Numbered from the stretch's first letter, positions 16,436 through 24,904 are shown. The stretch is DNA of 64,000 nt from Undibacterium paludis (GCF_022568815.1 NZ_JAKZHX010000001.1:744001-808000); one strand, 5' to 3'. The notes: generated from the letters alone by a model not told the origin. Program-made: numbers and translations.

Positions 16436-18292
16436 TTAAGCATCCTTTCTTTGCTCATGCGCAATCGCTTCAATTGCCAACTCAAAGTCCCTCGTTCGAC
16501 GCATGATTACCTGTCGACAGCCATCAATAGTCGGGCCAGCAACCGGGCAAATGCCAAATTTTTGCAACCGCGATATTAATCCTCTTGATGAACAATTCAT
16601 TTTCTTTGCAATACCTGACAGAAATACATAGGTGTTCGAAAATTTTGCCAGCGCCTCCATGGTGATTCGACTCTGCTTAACACGATCTTCATCTGCAATA
16701 AAAGATTCCACGAAATGGTGACGCACTAAAAAGTATGCTACCTCTTGTTTCATCTGGAGACGAGACGCAAATTCTTGCACAGTTATGCTTGCTTCGTCGG
16801 ATCTCTCCAGTGTCCCTATGTATGAACTGAGCTCATCTACAGGGAGCACCCAACTGCAAATCCCTTGCTTCTGCGAAGACACTGAAACTGGCTTGATTCT
16901 GCCAGAAGCCACAGCTTCAATTAGCTTCGCGATATTTTCACTACCCAGCTTCCAATATCGCATTACGTGTCCGAAGGTAATCAAACCACGCTCAACGTAT
17001 TTGCACGGCAAAAGTGAATCTGACACAGCCAGTATACGGTCAACATAACTACGATGAATTGACCACTGAGATTTTTTTGAAGAAAATAATTTCTCAGCCA
17101 ATGGAAAAAGCGTGGCGCGCAATTCGGCCATCCTTTTTTTACTCAAGCCAAGCAATTGAGTAGCTTCATGCAAATCTATCGTGCTGGCAAGGTCAATTTT
17201 CTTTTTATCGAAATCAGCTTTATTGACATAGGTTCTATTCCGCTGACTCTTCTTTGAAGTGTAAGTATAGCCGTCAATTTCACCATCGCTGATCATTTTA
17301 TCCAAGCGTTTAGGTGAAATAGACAACTCTTTACAGGCCAGACTTCCTGGGAGCCAATTTCCAGCCCGCTTCCCAGATGCCAAGCGCGTATTTCTCTCTG
17401 CAATCGCACCGCGCCAACTTGACACAAGGTAGTTTTCAAATGCCTTTCTAATGAAGTCGTAGTCTGTACCTTCTAGGTCACGATACAACCTCGTATAAAA
17501 ACTGCCGAAGCATTTTGTTAGCCGATTCTCGTTTGCATCGCTACGATATTCCTGTTCGATAAATGCCAAAGATGAGTAAAAGCTCTCAGGCCATGCGCCT
17601 AACACCTCGCCGCAAATTTCTGCCAGCACCTTTGATTTTTTCATATCATCTGGGCTGATAATAAACGTCTTTGTTGGACTTAGTCCCTTTTCTAAATGTT
17701 TGTTATAACCGAAAAGTTTGACGACACGTTGTATCTCATCAATCTGAAGATGAGTGATTACGGGCAAGTGAGGTACTCCACGACTTTCATTCAAGCTTCG
17801 CAATAATTCAGCAGAAATGGCTACAACGCTAGGTGGGCAAACTGTACTCTTTATTTCTGTCAATGGCTTACTGCAATCACATGAGAGAAGTTGCTGTCGC
17901 CCCCATGAAATATTTTTCCCACATTTACTGCATTCATCGACTAGCCAACATTGGTGTATAGGGCAAGCATCAAAATGTCTCAGTTCCCACTCGATCTTCC
18001 AGATTGGATCCAGCGATAGGCACAGTGGACAAAACCTTGCATGCTTCACATTCCAATTTCTTTTGCCCAAATTTTGATTTGGCTTTTTTGAGCATGAGCT
18101 AAAGTCTTGAACATCTTGGTTATTAAAAATAACCTGGTCGGCCATTGACCGCGTAAGATTGTTCTCAGAAAGAACTCGCTTCATATATCCCATCTTGCCC
18201 TCACTAGGCCGCCGACGCGGCCTTACAAGCAGTTCAGAAAATCGAACCGAGGCAAGCTCTGGTGAAGTACCATTAAGAGAATGACTATTCAT
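16436..18292 (-). CDS. tniQ: TniQ/TnsD-family target selector
   Basis: 618 residues. A zinc-binding cluster typical of TniQ lies at residues 88-124: C88-x2-C91, then C110-x2-H113, then C121-x2-C124 (RFCPLCL, DACPIHQC, DECSKCG). The long C-terminal part, with several basic helical DNA-binding-like segments, makes it TnsD-sized rather than a short CAST-type TniQ. In Tn7-like elements this protein recognises the attachment site and recruits TnsC. It overlaps tnsC by 8 bases and is last in the transposition operon. The usual N-terminal TniQ start (a P-x-E-S-L-x-S-W type motif) is not obvious, so the N-terminus may be divergent. Confidence 0.87.
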   Translation of the reverse strand: MNSHSLNGTSPELASVRFSELLVRPRRRPSEGKMGYMKRVLSENNLTRSMADQVIFNNQDVQDFSSCSKKPNQNLGKRNWNVKHARFCPLCLSLDPIWKIEWELRHFDACPIHQCWLVDECSKCGKNISWGRQQLLSCDCSKPLTEIKSTVCPPSVVAISAELLRSLNESRGVPHLPVITHLQIDEIQRVVKLFGYNKHLEKGLSPTKTFIISPDDMKKSKVLAEICGEVLGAWPESFYSSLAFIEQEYRSDANENRLTKCFGSFYTRLYRDLEGTDYDFIRKAFENYLVSSWRGAIAERNTRLASGKRAGNWLPGSLACKELSISPKRLDKMISDGEIDGYTYTSKKSQRNRTYVNKADFDKKKIDLASTIDLHEATQLLGLSKKRMAELRATLFPLAEKLFSSKKSQWSIHRSYVDRILAVSDSLLPCKYVERGLITFGHVMRYWKLGSENIAKLIEAVASGRIKPVSVSSQKQGICSWVLPVDELSSYIGTLERSDEASITVQEFASRLQMKQEVAYFLVRHHFVESFIADEDRVKQSRITMEALAKFSNTYVFLSGIAKKMNCSSRGLISRLQKFGICPVAGPTIDGCRQVIMRRTRDFELAIEAIAHEQRKDA

Positions 18293-19241
18293 TCAAACCA
18301 TCCTTCCAACCATGATTGTCGCCGTCCAAATCAGATGGTTCATACAATTCGCCAGGAAGAGTTAGGCGTCTTTTTTCAAAGCTTTCTAAAAATGGGCTTG
18401 GATTAACCCCTTTGGCAAATCGCGACGCCACTCCAATCCAAGATTTAAAAGACGCATTGAGTATCCACATAGATAAGACATTAGAATTTTCTTTCTTGGC
18501 GATGTCTTCTGCTATTGAAAGCAGATCTGAGATATTTCGCAGGATGCCATCGGTGGCATAAAAGAAGCGCTGCAGTGATTCGTTCTCATCAAAAAAATTG
18601 ATATTTTCAAATACTGAATTCTTGAGCATAGCCTTCATTAGTTTTTTGAATGAATGAGTAGATTCTTGAGTAAAAGTTGAAAACGGTAGAAATGCAGTAA
18701 TCGATTTAAATCGACTGCGCAGCTGTGTATTAATTTTGAAGAGTTCGCCCGACCGTGGAGCACCCGCCAAAATCACAGAACAATCTATTGCATCAATCAA
18801 AGACTTGAGCGAGTCTGCGTGCGCAATATGGGTTTTCAACTTTCCGCGGTCTAAAAAATGTTGTATCTCATCCAGGATGAGCAATTCCACATGGCATTTC
18901 TTAAAGAATTCAATGATTCTGTGCCTTCGTTCAGTGACTGTGCCGGAATAGGGGAAAGGATCACCTAAGGCAAATAAAAATTCGCCGTACATCGCAGATT
19001 CACTTGGCCTGCTTGGTAGTGGCACATACAGAACAGGAATAACCGTTCTGTCTTCGCCTGCGTGCGGCAGATACAAATCTCTGTATGCTTTAAGCAGAGT
19101 CGTCTTGCCGACCCCACTCACGCCAACAAGGCGCAAATTCTTTGGCTTGCGCCCGGCCTTAAACGCATCGTGACAGCTTTTAATCAGATCAAAAGCTACT
19201 TTGTAATTAGCATGCTGGACGATATACGCATCAACACTCAT
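18285..19241 (-). CDS. tnsC: TnsC/TniB-like AAA+ transposition regulator
   Basis: 318 residues of an AAA+ ATPase. Walker A is GVSGVGKTT (residues 40-48), Walker B is LLILDEIQHF (D124, E125), and a sensor-like region GAPRSGELF follows. In Tn7-like transposons TnsC links target recognition by TniQ/TnsD to the TnsAB transposase and provides target immunity. It begins with a TAATG overlap with the downstream half of tnsB and overlaps tniQ by 8 bases at its end, so the operon is tightly packed. No cas genes lie nearby. Confidence 0.88.
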   Translation of the reverse strand: MSVDAYIVQHANYKVAFDLIKSCHDAFKAGRKPKNLRLVGVSGVGKTTLLKAYRDLYLPHAGEDRTVIPVLYVPLPSRPSESAMYGEFLFALGDPFPYSGTVTERRHRIIEFFKKCHVELLILDEIQHFLDRGKLKTHIAHADSLKSLIDAIDCSVILAGAPRSGELFKINTQLRSRFKSITAFLPFSTFTQESTHSFKKLMKAMLKNSVFENINFFDENESLQRFFYATDGILRNISDLLSIAEDIAKKENSNVLSMWILNASFKSWIGVASRFAKGVNPSPFLESFEKRRLTLPGELYEPSDLDGDNHGWKDGLNE

Positions 19242-19903
19242 TATCTACCTCCTGCATATTTGACATTGGGTACGCTGTCGTAGTCTTCATCTTGATCATC
19301 TTGGGTGTCTTCATTCTCATTTTGAAAGAAATTTTCTTTCGATTTTTCAGGAGCTGACGTTTGGAATATCTCACCAAATTTATAGTCTTCCCCAGCATCA
19401 TCTCTGTGGTCTTTTTTGCTTGTCGACTGCCTAGATGTTTTTCCGTTAGTTTTTGCCGCTTTTGTTCTATCGGCCATTTTCATACTGGCAGCTAAGGAAG
19501 CGACATACTCGCGCATTCTCTCCTTGGCCTCAATCAGGATTTGATAGTCTTCAGATTCTTTGTACATTTTCTTAGCAAATTTTTGGATTATTTTATGCTG
19601 GTACAACGTGAGCCCACTCGCATACTCAGGACGAGTATTTGGTACTTTTAACCAAATTTTTTTGAACGTGTCTAGTACCCAGATATAGCCAATATCAAAT
19701 TTAATTGACTTGATTTTCACATCGGCATTTGATTTTCCATTTTCATGAACTCCAATGCGTCGCCGCAAATCAGCAAGGTCAGGAGAATTGTATTTCTGCC
19801 CGCCATTCAGTTCGACCCCATATTCCCAAACCGGTCGAAAGACGGTTTCGTTACAAATAATCTCGATTTCCTGCACGGTGAAAGGAAGATAGCCTGCACT
19901 CAT
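19241..19903 (-). CDS. tnsB: C-terminal part of a split TnsB transposase
   Basis: 220 residues that look like the region C-terminal to the catalytic core of TnsB/Mu-type transposases. A beta-barrel-like segment is visible (KYNSPDLADLRRRIG, then VKIKSIKFDIGYIWVLDTF and IWLKVPNTRP), followed by helices and an acidic tail as expected for TnsC contact. It starts at an ATG overlapping the stop of the catalytic-half ORF (AAATGAG), so the two are coupled by a 4-base ATGA overlap. Catalytic and C-terminal halves together are about 690 residues, the usual size of one TnsB, so this is either a natural split or a frameshift. Confidence 0.8.
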   Translation of the reverse strand: MSAGYLPFTVQEIEIICNETVFRPVWEYGVELNGGQKYNSPDLADLRRRIGVHENGKSNADVKIKSIKFDIGYIWVLDTFKKIWLKVPNTRPEYASGLTLYQHKIIQKFAKKMYKESEDYQILIEAKERMREYVASLAASMKMADRTKAAKTNGKTSRQSTSKKDHRDDAGEDYKFGEIFQTSAPEKSKENFFQNENEDTQDDQDEDYDSVPNVKYAGGR

Positions 19904-21303
19904 TTGTCACCTCTATCCCAAGCCTGCCTCGGCGAGCATCCTAGACCTCGATGCAGGTCACTCATATAGATATCTATCAACCATGTATGAATGATTCTGT
20001 TCAATTTGTTTAGATCAATGACTGCGCATTTTTCTGGATCATAACCCTTTCTTTTGTAGAATTTTGCGAATGTAGTACCAGGTAATTTATGCATAAGTTG
20101 ATAATTGAGGGTCTTTAAATGAGACTCTATTGAGCCTTTCCAGTTTGGTTCTCTTCGGGGACAAAAAGCCAATTCAAAAGCAAGATCTGAGGCTGCGTTC
20201 TGAAGACCTTCACCGTGGAATTCCAGGCCATTGTCGCAACGCAATTCCACAGGAATACCGTATACCAACCATACTCCTTGGATCTCGGGAAAGTCGTCTT
20301 TTACATAAATTTTTGGCTTGATCCCATGTTCAATACATGCAAGTACAGCATCGGCACTACAGCCGTCAAAGCCGATATAAAAACCCCAAGGCATTTTTGT
20401 TTTACGACAAATCGCTAGAGTAAGTGTCGGTCGCCCGAGAGCAATGCCGCGATCCTCGTCAATTACGAAGAGGTCAAGAGGAGTGTGATCAATTTCAACG
20501 ATTTCGAGCCGTCTGCGAGGGATTGGTACCGATCCATTTGACCTAAACTTTCTAGTTGCAAGTTCAATGCCTTCACGCGCAGCAGCAACTTCAAAGGGGT
20601 CATACTGCTTAATTCGCCTTCTAAAGCTGGACTCAGATCGAGGATGCAAATAATTCTTTGGCATTAGGAATTGATTATTTCTTCTGCAATCTAGCTCCAT
20701 TTGTTGGTTCAATTCACGTAATGAGGAACCACGCTCCTTAAGATACATGTCTTCAATCAACTGATCTTCCATGGCAGCTTCTTTTTTAGAGCAGCGGCGC
20801 TGTCCTTTGCCACCTCGATTTTCAAATTGATAGATCAAAGAATGTTTGTCGTTACCAGAAGCAACGAATTTTTTATACCATCTGAAGACTGTTGTTCTAT
20901 GTGGTGGATTCTCGTCACCAATTTCCTCTGCCGCAGCTGCAATTCTTTCGTCGATGATGCCAGCTCTATCAATATAGATTGGCGCTGCGTCAAGTAGTAT
21001 ATTCAGATACTGGCTAGCTCGAATTGAGTGCTTTTTCGTCGCTGGGGAAAAATCACTTAAGGTGCGGCGAGCAACGAATTTTCCTTTTGTATTCTTTTCT
21101 AAAACAATAGGATCTGCATTCAGATTGAATGTCAGGTTTCCGCTGCAGTATGCCGCGAGCAGAGAATCCATGTTTGTACTGGTAAAGTTGTTTGGTGTTG
21201 ATTCCAGTACTACTTCTCCATCGTCGTTCATCATGCAAATCACATACTTTCTATCGTTCCACAGAAGTGATTTGTTAACTGAAAAGGAAGCTTGCTGCAT
21301 CAT
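19900..21303 (-). CDS. tnsB: catalytic part of a split TnsB DDE transposase
   Basis: 467 residues from ATG 21303 (GGAGA just upstream), overlapping the end of tnsA by 29 bases. N-terminal helix-turn-helix regions precede an rve-type integrase core with the DDE triad: D272 (EIDHTPLDLF), D357 (ELRCDNGLEFHG) and E393 (EPNWKGSIESHLK). TnsB binds the transposon ends and makes the 3' cuts and strand transfer. The frame stops right after the core (SPRQAWDRGDK), where a normal TnsB would run into its beta barrel; that barrel is in the next ORF in the -1 frame. Confidence 0.88.
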   Translation of the reverse strand: MMQQASFSVNKSLLWNDRKYVICMMNDDGEVVLESTPNNFTSTNMDSLLAAYCSGNLTFNLNADPIVLEKNTKGKFVARRTLSDFSPATKKHSIRASQYLNILLDAAPIYIDRAGIIDERIAAAAEEIGDENPPHRTTVFRWYKKFVASGNDKHSLIYQFENRGGKGQRRCSKKEAAMEDQLIEDMYLKERGSSLRELNQQMELDCRRNNQFLMPKNYLHPRSESSFRRRIKQYDPFEVAAAREGIELATRKFRSNGSVPIPRRRLEIVEIDHTPLDLFVIDEDRGIALGRPTLTLAICRKTKMPWGFYIGFDGCSADAVLACIEHGIKPKIYVKDDFPEIQGVWLVYGIPVELRCDNGLEFHGEGLQNAASDLAFELAFCPRREPNWKGSIESHLKTLNYQLMHKLPGTTFAKFYKRKGYDPEKCAVIDLNKLNRIIHTWLIDIYMSDLHRGLGCSPRQAWDRGDK

Positions 21304-21949
21304 GATTCTCCAGTGTCGGTTTGTAAAAAAGCTGTGTTTCTTCTTGAATTTCAGTTTGAAAGTCAAAGAAAAGGAGGCCGGAGGCCATCATCACCAAAAC
21401 ATCAGTTCCAGAGTTAAGGAAGTTGATTGCGCTCGAAAAACTCGGCTCAGAAAATTTATTTTTCAACGAATCTAGTTGATGAAGAATGCGCGCTACTTCT
21501 TCTTTTCGTTGCAAGGGGCGAATCCTATATGGCAATAAATGCCTGGCATTCACCAAGGCATATCCGTGGCGCAACAAGTCGTTGGTCGCAATAAAGTATC
21601 GGTATCCATCGCTTTCGAAATGCTGCTTGCCAATTTCCATGTGCGCTTGAACCTTGGGGTCATCAAGCCGGTCTTTTGGTTTGCATTCAACGATGATTTT
21701 TTCGTTGTTTGTTGTGACCAAGAAATCTGGGGTACGCGATGTTTTCTTTCCTCCATGCACGAATGTCGACTTAAATGGCTGGCTGCTGACATCCAAAATG
21801 TGATGAGAAAATTCAAACAGCACCACAGCATCTTTTTCAATGTTTCCTTCCCATGCAATTTGTTTGCAATACTTGGTTGACGCAAAAATTCCGCGCAATA
21901 TCCCACCCGACCGTGTCACAATGCGACGCGGCTTAGAATAATTTGACAT
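21275..21949 (-). CDS. tnsA: TnsA-like endonuclease
   Basis: 224 residues from the ATG at 21949, with AAGGAG five bases upstream; the frame continues upstream without a better start. The core shows the TnsA restriction-endonuclease-fold pattern: acidic EGNIEKDAVVLFEF (E38 and D40 region), then TPDFLVTT (D75) and IIVECKPKD (E88-x-K90). TnsA makes the 5' cuts that turn copy-in transposition by TnsB into cut-and-paste. It is the first gene of the tnsA-B-B'-C-tniQ operon, so the adjacent transposon end should lie at or beyond 22,000. Confidence 0.85.
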   Translation of the reverse strand: MSNYSKPRRIVTRSGGILRGIFASTKYCKQIAWEGNIEKDAVVLFEFSHHILDVSSQPFKSTFVHGGKKTSRTPDFLVTTNNEKIIVECKPKDRLDDPKVQAHMEIGKQHFESDGYRYFIATNDLLRHGYALVNARHLLPYRIRPLQRKEEVARILHQLDSLKNKFSEPSFSSAINFLNSGTDVLVMMASGLLFFDFQTEIQEETQLFYKPTLENHDAASFLFS

Positions 21950-22090
21950 AAATACTCCTTCCATCGAAAAAGACGGAATAGTTTGTTTTTTTGCGTGCAG
22001 ACGACCACTCCCCGTTTTGAAAATAATTTCCAAAAATAGGATGTAGATGGCAGCACCATGAACATTCAGACGTGTCTATCCCCAGCCAGG

Positions 22091-22165
22091 AAATGACCTG
22101 ATTAAGTCATTTTTTAGCTAAAAAAAGATGTGCGAAATCCATAATTTGACCAAAAGAGGTCAAAT
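22091..22165. repeat. dyads upstream of tnsA (possible TnsB or regulator sites)
   Basis: Two similar dyads: AAATGAC (22091-22097) with GTCATTT (22106-22112), and ATTTGACC (22144-22151) with GGTCAAAT (22158-22165). Between them is a perfect palindrome TTTTTTAGCTAAAAAA (22110-22125), and TGTGCGAAAT lies at 22129-22138. The cluster is 140-220 bases upstream of tnsA, where a Tn7-like right end with repeated TnsB sites is expected. The nearby XRE regulator could bind there instead. Confidence 0.45.
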
Positions 22166-22204
22166 CTGCGCGCGCTTAACAGCGATGAATACAGCGTGGG
22201 GGCT

Positions 22205-22331
22205 TGACGTTCGAGGAAGAAAAGAAGAGACTACATATCAGACCCATGTAATCTGTTTCCTCCGGCAAGAGGAAATCTTGTTCCAAGAAAATTGCTGTAC
22301 GCCTCCCACGAGGTGTGCGGCTTTTTTTTTT
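22205..22331 (+). ncRNA. candidate terminator-ended small RNA with CCUCC motifs
   Basis: No plus-strand protein gene explains the strong intrinsic terminator here. Before it is a second stable hairpin, TTTCCTC (22256-22262), loop CGGCAA, GAGGAAA (22269-22275). Anti-Shine-Dalgarno words CCTCC (22259-22263) and CCTCCC (22302-22307) lie in or next to the two hairpin loops, as in sRNAs that block ribosome-binding sites. A TTGACG at 22204-22209 might be a -35 box, but I see no good -10, so the 5' end is uncertain. It lies between tnsA and a convergent XRE gene. It could also be the 3' end of a transcript from outside the transposon. Confidence 0.45.
22294..22331 (+). terminator. strong rho-independent terminator (plus strand)
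   Basis: GCTGTACGCCTC (22294-22305), loop CCAC, GAGGTGTGCGGC (22310-22321): a 12-bp stem including three G-U pairs, followed by a run of ten T. Orientation is plus. The T run touches the stop codon of the convergent XRE gene. Confidence 0.85.
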
Positions 22332-22731
22332 ACATACTCTCTCCTTGGCAGTTCTGTCTTTTTAATTGTTGAGCTTCAAATTTAAAATGTTCCAGCAATG
22401 TTTCCAGCACTTTATATTGTGTCTCACTGAACTCAGATATTTCGTCGGCCAAGTTTGACATGAGCTGATATGCACGCGGTGGTGCACCTATTGGCATCTT
22501 TATCGTATGCCGCGACATCCTTGCAAGTCTGAAAAATTTTTCCGCTTCCACATGTGACAGTTCGAGTGCCTTGACCAATTCCTCAAGGAACTTAATATTT
22601 CCTGGTGTTTTTTTTCCTGACTCCATACGGTTGACATAGCTTGGGTCTACCCCAAGCCTGTGAGCGAGCTGGCATTGATTTAGCCCGAGCTGCTCTCTTT
22701 TAAGTACAACGAATTCAACGATCGGCGTCAT
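22330..22731 (-). CDS. XRE-family helix-turn-helix regulator
   Basis: 133 residues with an N-terminal Cro/C1-type helix-turn-helix (residues about 10-65: LKREQLGLNQCQLAHRLGVDPSYVNRMESGKKTP) and a helical C-terminal half that may dimerise. It lies upstream of the transposition operon on the same strand, separated from tnsA by the dyads and the candidate sRNA. It could regulate transposition or belong to the neighbouring accessory segment. The ribosome-binding site is weak. Confidence 0.85.
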   Translation of the reverse strand: MTPIVEFVVLKREQLGLNQCQLAHRLGVDPSYVNRMESGKKTPGNIKFLEELVKALELSHVEAEKFFRLARMSRHTIKMPIGAPPRAYQLMSNLADEISEFSETQYKVLETLLEHFKFEAQQLKRQNCQGESM

Positions 22732-23217
22732 GATTTTGGTCTTGCGTAGAAATATTTTTCACTACTTTACTATGACCATTCGTTAATTTCTAGTTGATCA
22801 AATTTGACAAATCTTTCACAAGCAAAATTGGGGAAAAATTCACGTAATGATGAAAAATTAAATTTTTTTTTTAATTCGTTTGCATATGAATGTCTGTTAT
22901 TCGATCTGCAACCTTCAAAAATTTTTGAAATTCACTCAAAAGCAGCGCAACAAAAAAAGATTTTTTGATAAATAATTCTTCTTTTTTGCGTTTGTTCTAA
23001 AAAACAACACCTTCAAAAAAATTTCTCAAGATTATTCAACGACCAAATTCTTTCTCCTGCACGAGTTCAATTTACCTATGCGTCGTGCAGTTGTTGGCAG
23101 TGTTCAATAAATGAAATGCTCCATCCAGAAAATTTGACAGCACAAAAATTTGCGCTAGCATCCCCCAAGACTTTCCAAAGTCTTGGGGTGTTTTTCTTTT
23201 TCATTTGGAGATATTCA
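22732..23217. other. AT-rich intergenic region with a plus-strand leader hairpin
   Basis: Nearly 490 bases, very AT-rich with many short A and T runs. No convincing gene is seen. It should contain the XRE promoter and, toward the right, the promoter and leader of the membrane-protein gene at 23218. The terminator-like hairpin at 23163 is listed separately. Confidence 0.5.
23163..23201 (+). terminator. terminator-like hairpin in the leader of the 23218 gene
   Basis: CCCCAAGACTTT (23163-23174) pairs with AAAGTCTTGGGG (23177-23188), a perfect 12-bp inverted repeat, followed by TGTTTTTCTTTTTC. It points in the plus direction and ends about 17 bases before the next start codon. It may end an unseen short transcript or act as an attenuator. 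Confidence 0.8.
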
Positions 23218-23688
23218 ATGTCAGTCATTAAATTAATCAAGCAGACTTTTCCTCGGCTACCATCCTGGGCTAAATTTGTTGTGGGCAATCTGCTAGCTAT
23301 ATATGTGATCATCGAATTGGTCACTGCAATTGGTACAGCCATTGCCAAACCCGGCTTTAAAAGAGTCCTTACCTTGCTAAAGAAATTCTTTATCACTATC
23401 TCAAAAATTTTCAACCGGTCGATGGAACCACCAGTCAGTCATCCAAGTCTCGAATTACTATCCGTATTTTCGAGAATGTCTATTCACTACATTTTTGCCT
23501 TTTTAATTTTTGCTTGGTTTGCAGTTTTCATTTGCATCGCATCTGTCGACGACATAGGCGCTATAAAGCGAACGCAAGCTGTGCTTGTAGGCTTTTTGTA
23601 TCTTTTATTCGCACGCTGGTATTTCGTCTCTGGTGTGAAAGAACACCTGGCGTTTATAAAACAGTGGAGGGAGTGGGGAAGGAAATAG
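23218..23688 (+). CDS. membrane protein of unknown function
   Basis: 156 residues from the ATG at 23218 (TTGGAG 8-13 bases upstream); the longer upstream frame would start before a terminator hairpin and is rejected. Hydrophobic segments are visible near residues 16-40 (WAKFVVGNLLAIYVIIELVTAIGTAIA), 82-105 (IHYIFAFLIFAWFAVFICIAS) and 116-132 (QAVLVGFLYLLFARWYF). The rest is basic, so it is likely an inner-membrane protein. I do not recognise a family. AT-rich like the rest of the island. Confidence 0.65.
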   Translation: MSVIKLIKQTFPRLPSWAKFVVGNLLAIYVIIELVTAIGTAIAKPGFKRVLTLLKKFFITISKIFNRSMEPPVSHPSLELLSVFSRMSIHYIFAFLIFAWFAVFICIASVDDIGAIKRTQAVLVGFLYLLFARWYFVSGVKEHLAFIKQWREWGRK

Positions 23689-23943
23689 ACAATTATCGAG
23701 AAGATGTAATGGGGCAAGAGCATCCTCCTATCTCAGGAAATTGATGCCCCATTTCAGCTCCAATTGAGCATTACATGTGCAATATGAATGTTCTGGTCGC
23801 AGATCGAATGATTGGACCTACTTGAGAGCTTCTATCAACTTGTTTCCAAGTATCCGGAGCAGATACCTTGATTCGAGATGCTTTAGTTGCGCCTGTCTGG
23901 CCTATCCCAATTTATCAGCTCACCAATTTTTCAATAAAGGGTT

Positions 23944-24189
23944 ATGCAGAATAGAGTTCCGCCAGGCGGTGATTGGCCTTCGCCAAAACGAAATATTGAG
24001 GATCGAAGCTGCCTCCCAGCCACTCAACGAGATCGCGGCGATCCACGTTATTTTTTTCAGCTAGACGCAAGTGTGGCGGCTATTGAAAATGCAGTAAAAG
24101 AAGGTCGCACTGTGACACGCCAGCTTATCAATGGATTTGAAGCGTTTAAAGCCACGGCAATTGCTGGCAATGTAACGAACGCTCATTGA
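23944..24189 (+). CDS. possible small protein or gene fragment
   Basis: 81 codons starting at ATG 23944, with AAAGGG too close (2 bases) to be an ideal ribosome-binding site. The second half (LDASVAAIENAVKEGRTVTRQLINGFEAFKATAIAG) looks like a real amphipathic helical protein, while the first half is low in hydrophobic residues. It may be a fragment of a longer gene whose 5' part is lost. No function can be given. Confidence 0.3.
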   Translation: MQNRVPPGGDWPSPKRNIEDRSCLPATQRDRGDPRYFFQLDASVAAIENAVKEGRTVTRQLINGFEAFKATAIAGNVTNAH

Positions 24190-24280
24190 TTGTGTGATTC
24201 ACAGACATCATTTTAATTGAAACGATGACTATAAATCACACATATACCCTTCCAAGAAAATCTACAAATTTTCGTTCTTG

Positions 24281-24904
24281 TTACTGATTCTGCCAATCCA
24301 GGACATCTTGTTGATTTGCAAGATCATCAAGCCTTGTGCACAATCCATCGTATTCACCACCAAGCGCATTTAAAATCGAATCAAAGAGAATTTTTCGCCC
24401 AACCTGAGGGGTGTATCGCATGAAACCGTACCCGACTTCGATCATCCCATCATCATCGTCTTCATCATAGTCATCCTCAAAAACAAATAAATCCGACAAC
24501 CCTGAGGCGTCATACAGAATGGTTGCGTTAATTTGGGATGCATACTGCGTAGCAATTCCATCGTAGCTATTGCCCAATACTATCAAACTATTTTTATTAA
24601 CCTTGTTAGTTTGCGCATCTTCAATATAAATCCAGATTGATCCACTGTGGCGGATCAATCGAAATATTTCATCGTCGTCAAAGTTCTTAATAAAACTCGT
24701 CATTACTTTAAGTAAATGAGAAAAGCTGACCATGGCGGTCGCAGGTTTTTCTGCATTCTGCATGAGCAAAGACCAGTTCTTGAATCCCTTCTGCTCAGCT
24801 ATGTCATCAAGAGCGCAAGCATTTTTAATTTTTTTTTCTTTACACGCTTTTCTGGCCTGACGTTTAAAAAATTTAATTTGTTCGAGGGAAAAAATTGTAG
24901 GCAT
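24281..24904 (-). CDS. protein with N-terminal glyoxalase-associated helical domain
   Basis: 207 residues. The first 55 (KFFKRQARKACKEKKIKNACALDDIAEQKGFKNWSLLMQ) match a short helical domain found before glyoxalase-superfamily and other accessory proteins, with the pattern 'A-E-x-x-G-F-K-N-W-x-x-L'. The rest is unfamiliar and contains a very acidic stretch (EDDYDEDDDDG, about residues 143-153). Such proteins are common on mobile elements; no enzymatic motif is visible. It stands alone between AT-rich spacers. Confidence 0.6.
   Translation of the reverse strand: MPTIFSLEQIKFFKRQARKACKEKKIKNACALDDIAEQKGFKNWSLLMQNAEKPATAMVSFSHLLKVMTSFIKNFDDDEIFRLIRHSGSIWIYIEDAQTNKVNKNSLIVLGNSYDGIATQYASQINATILYDASGLSDLFVFEDDYDEDDDDGMIEVGYGFMRYTPQVGRKILFDSILNALGGEYDGLCTRLDDLANQQDVLDWQNQ

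Noticed and set aside
16436..22165. CRISPR-associated transposon (CAST)
   Set aside because: The tnsABC-tniQ set is present, but there are no cas genes or CRISPR array, and TniQ is TnsD-sized.
22128..22385. 85-codon plus-strand frame upstream of the XRE gene
   Set aside because: It runs through two RNA hairpins and a terminator T run and then into the antisense of the XRE gene; it is better explained as a non-coding RNA region.
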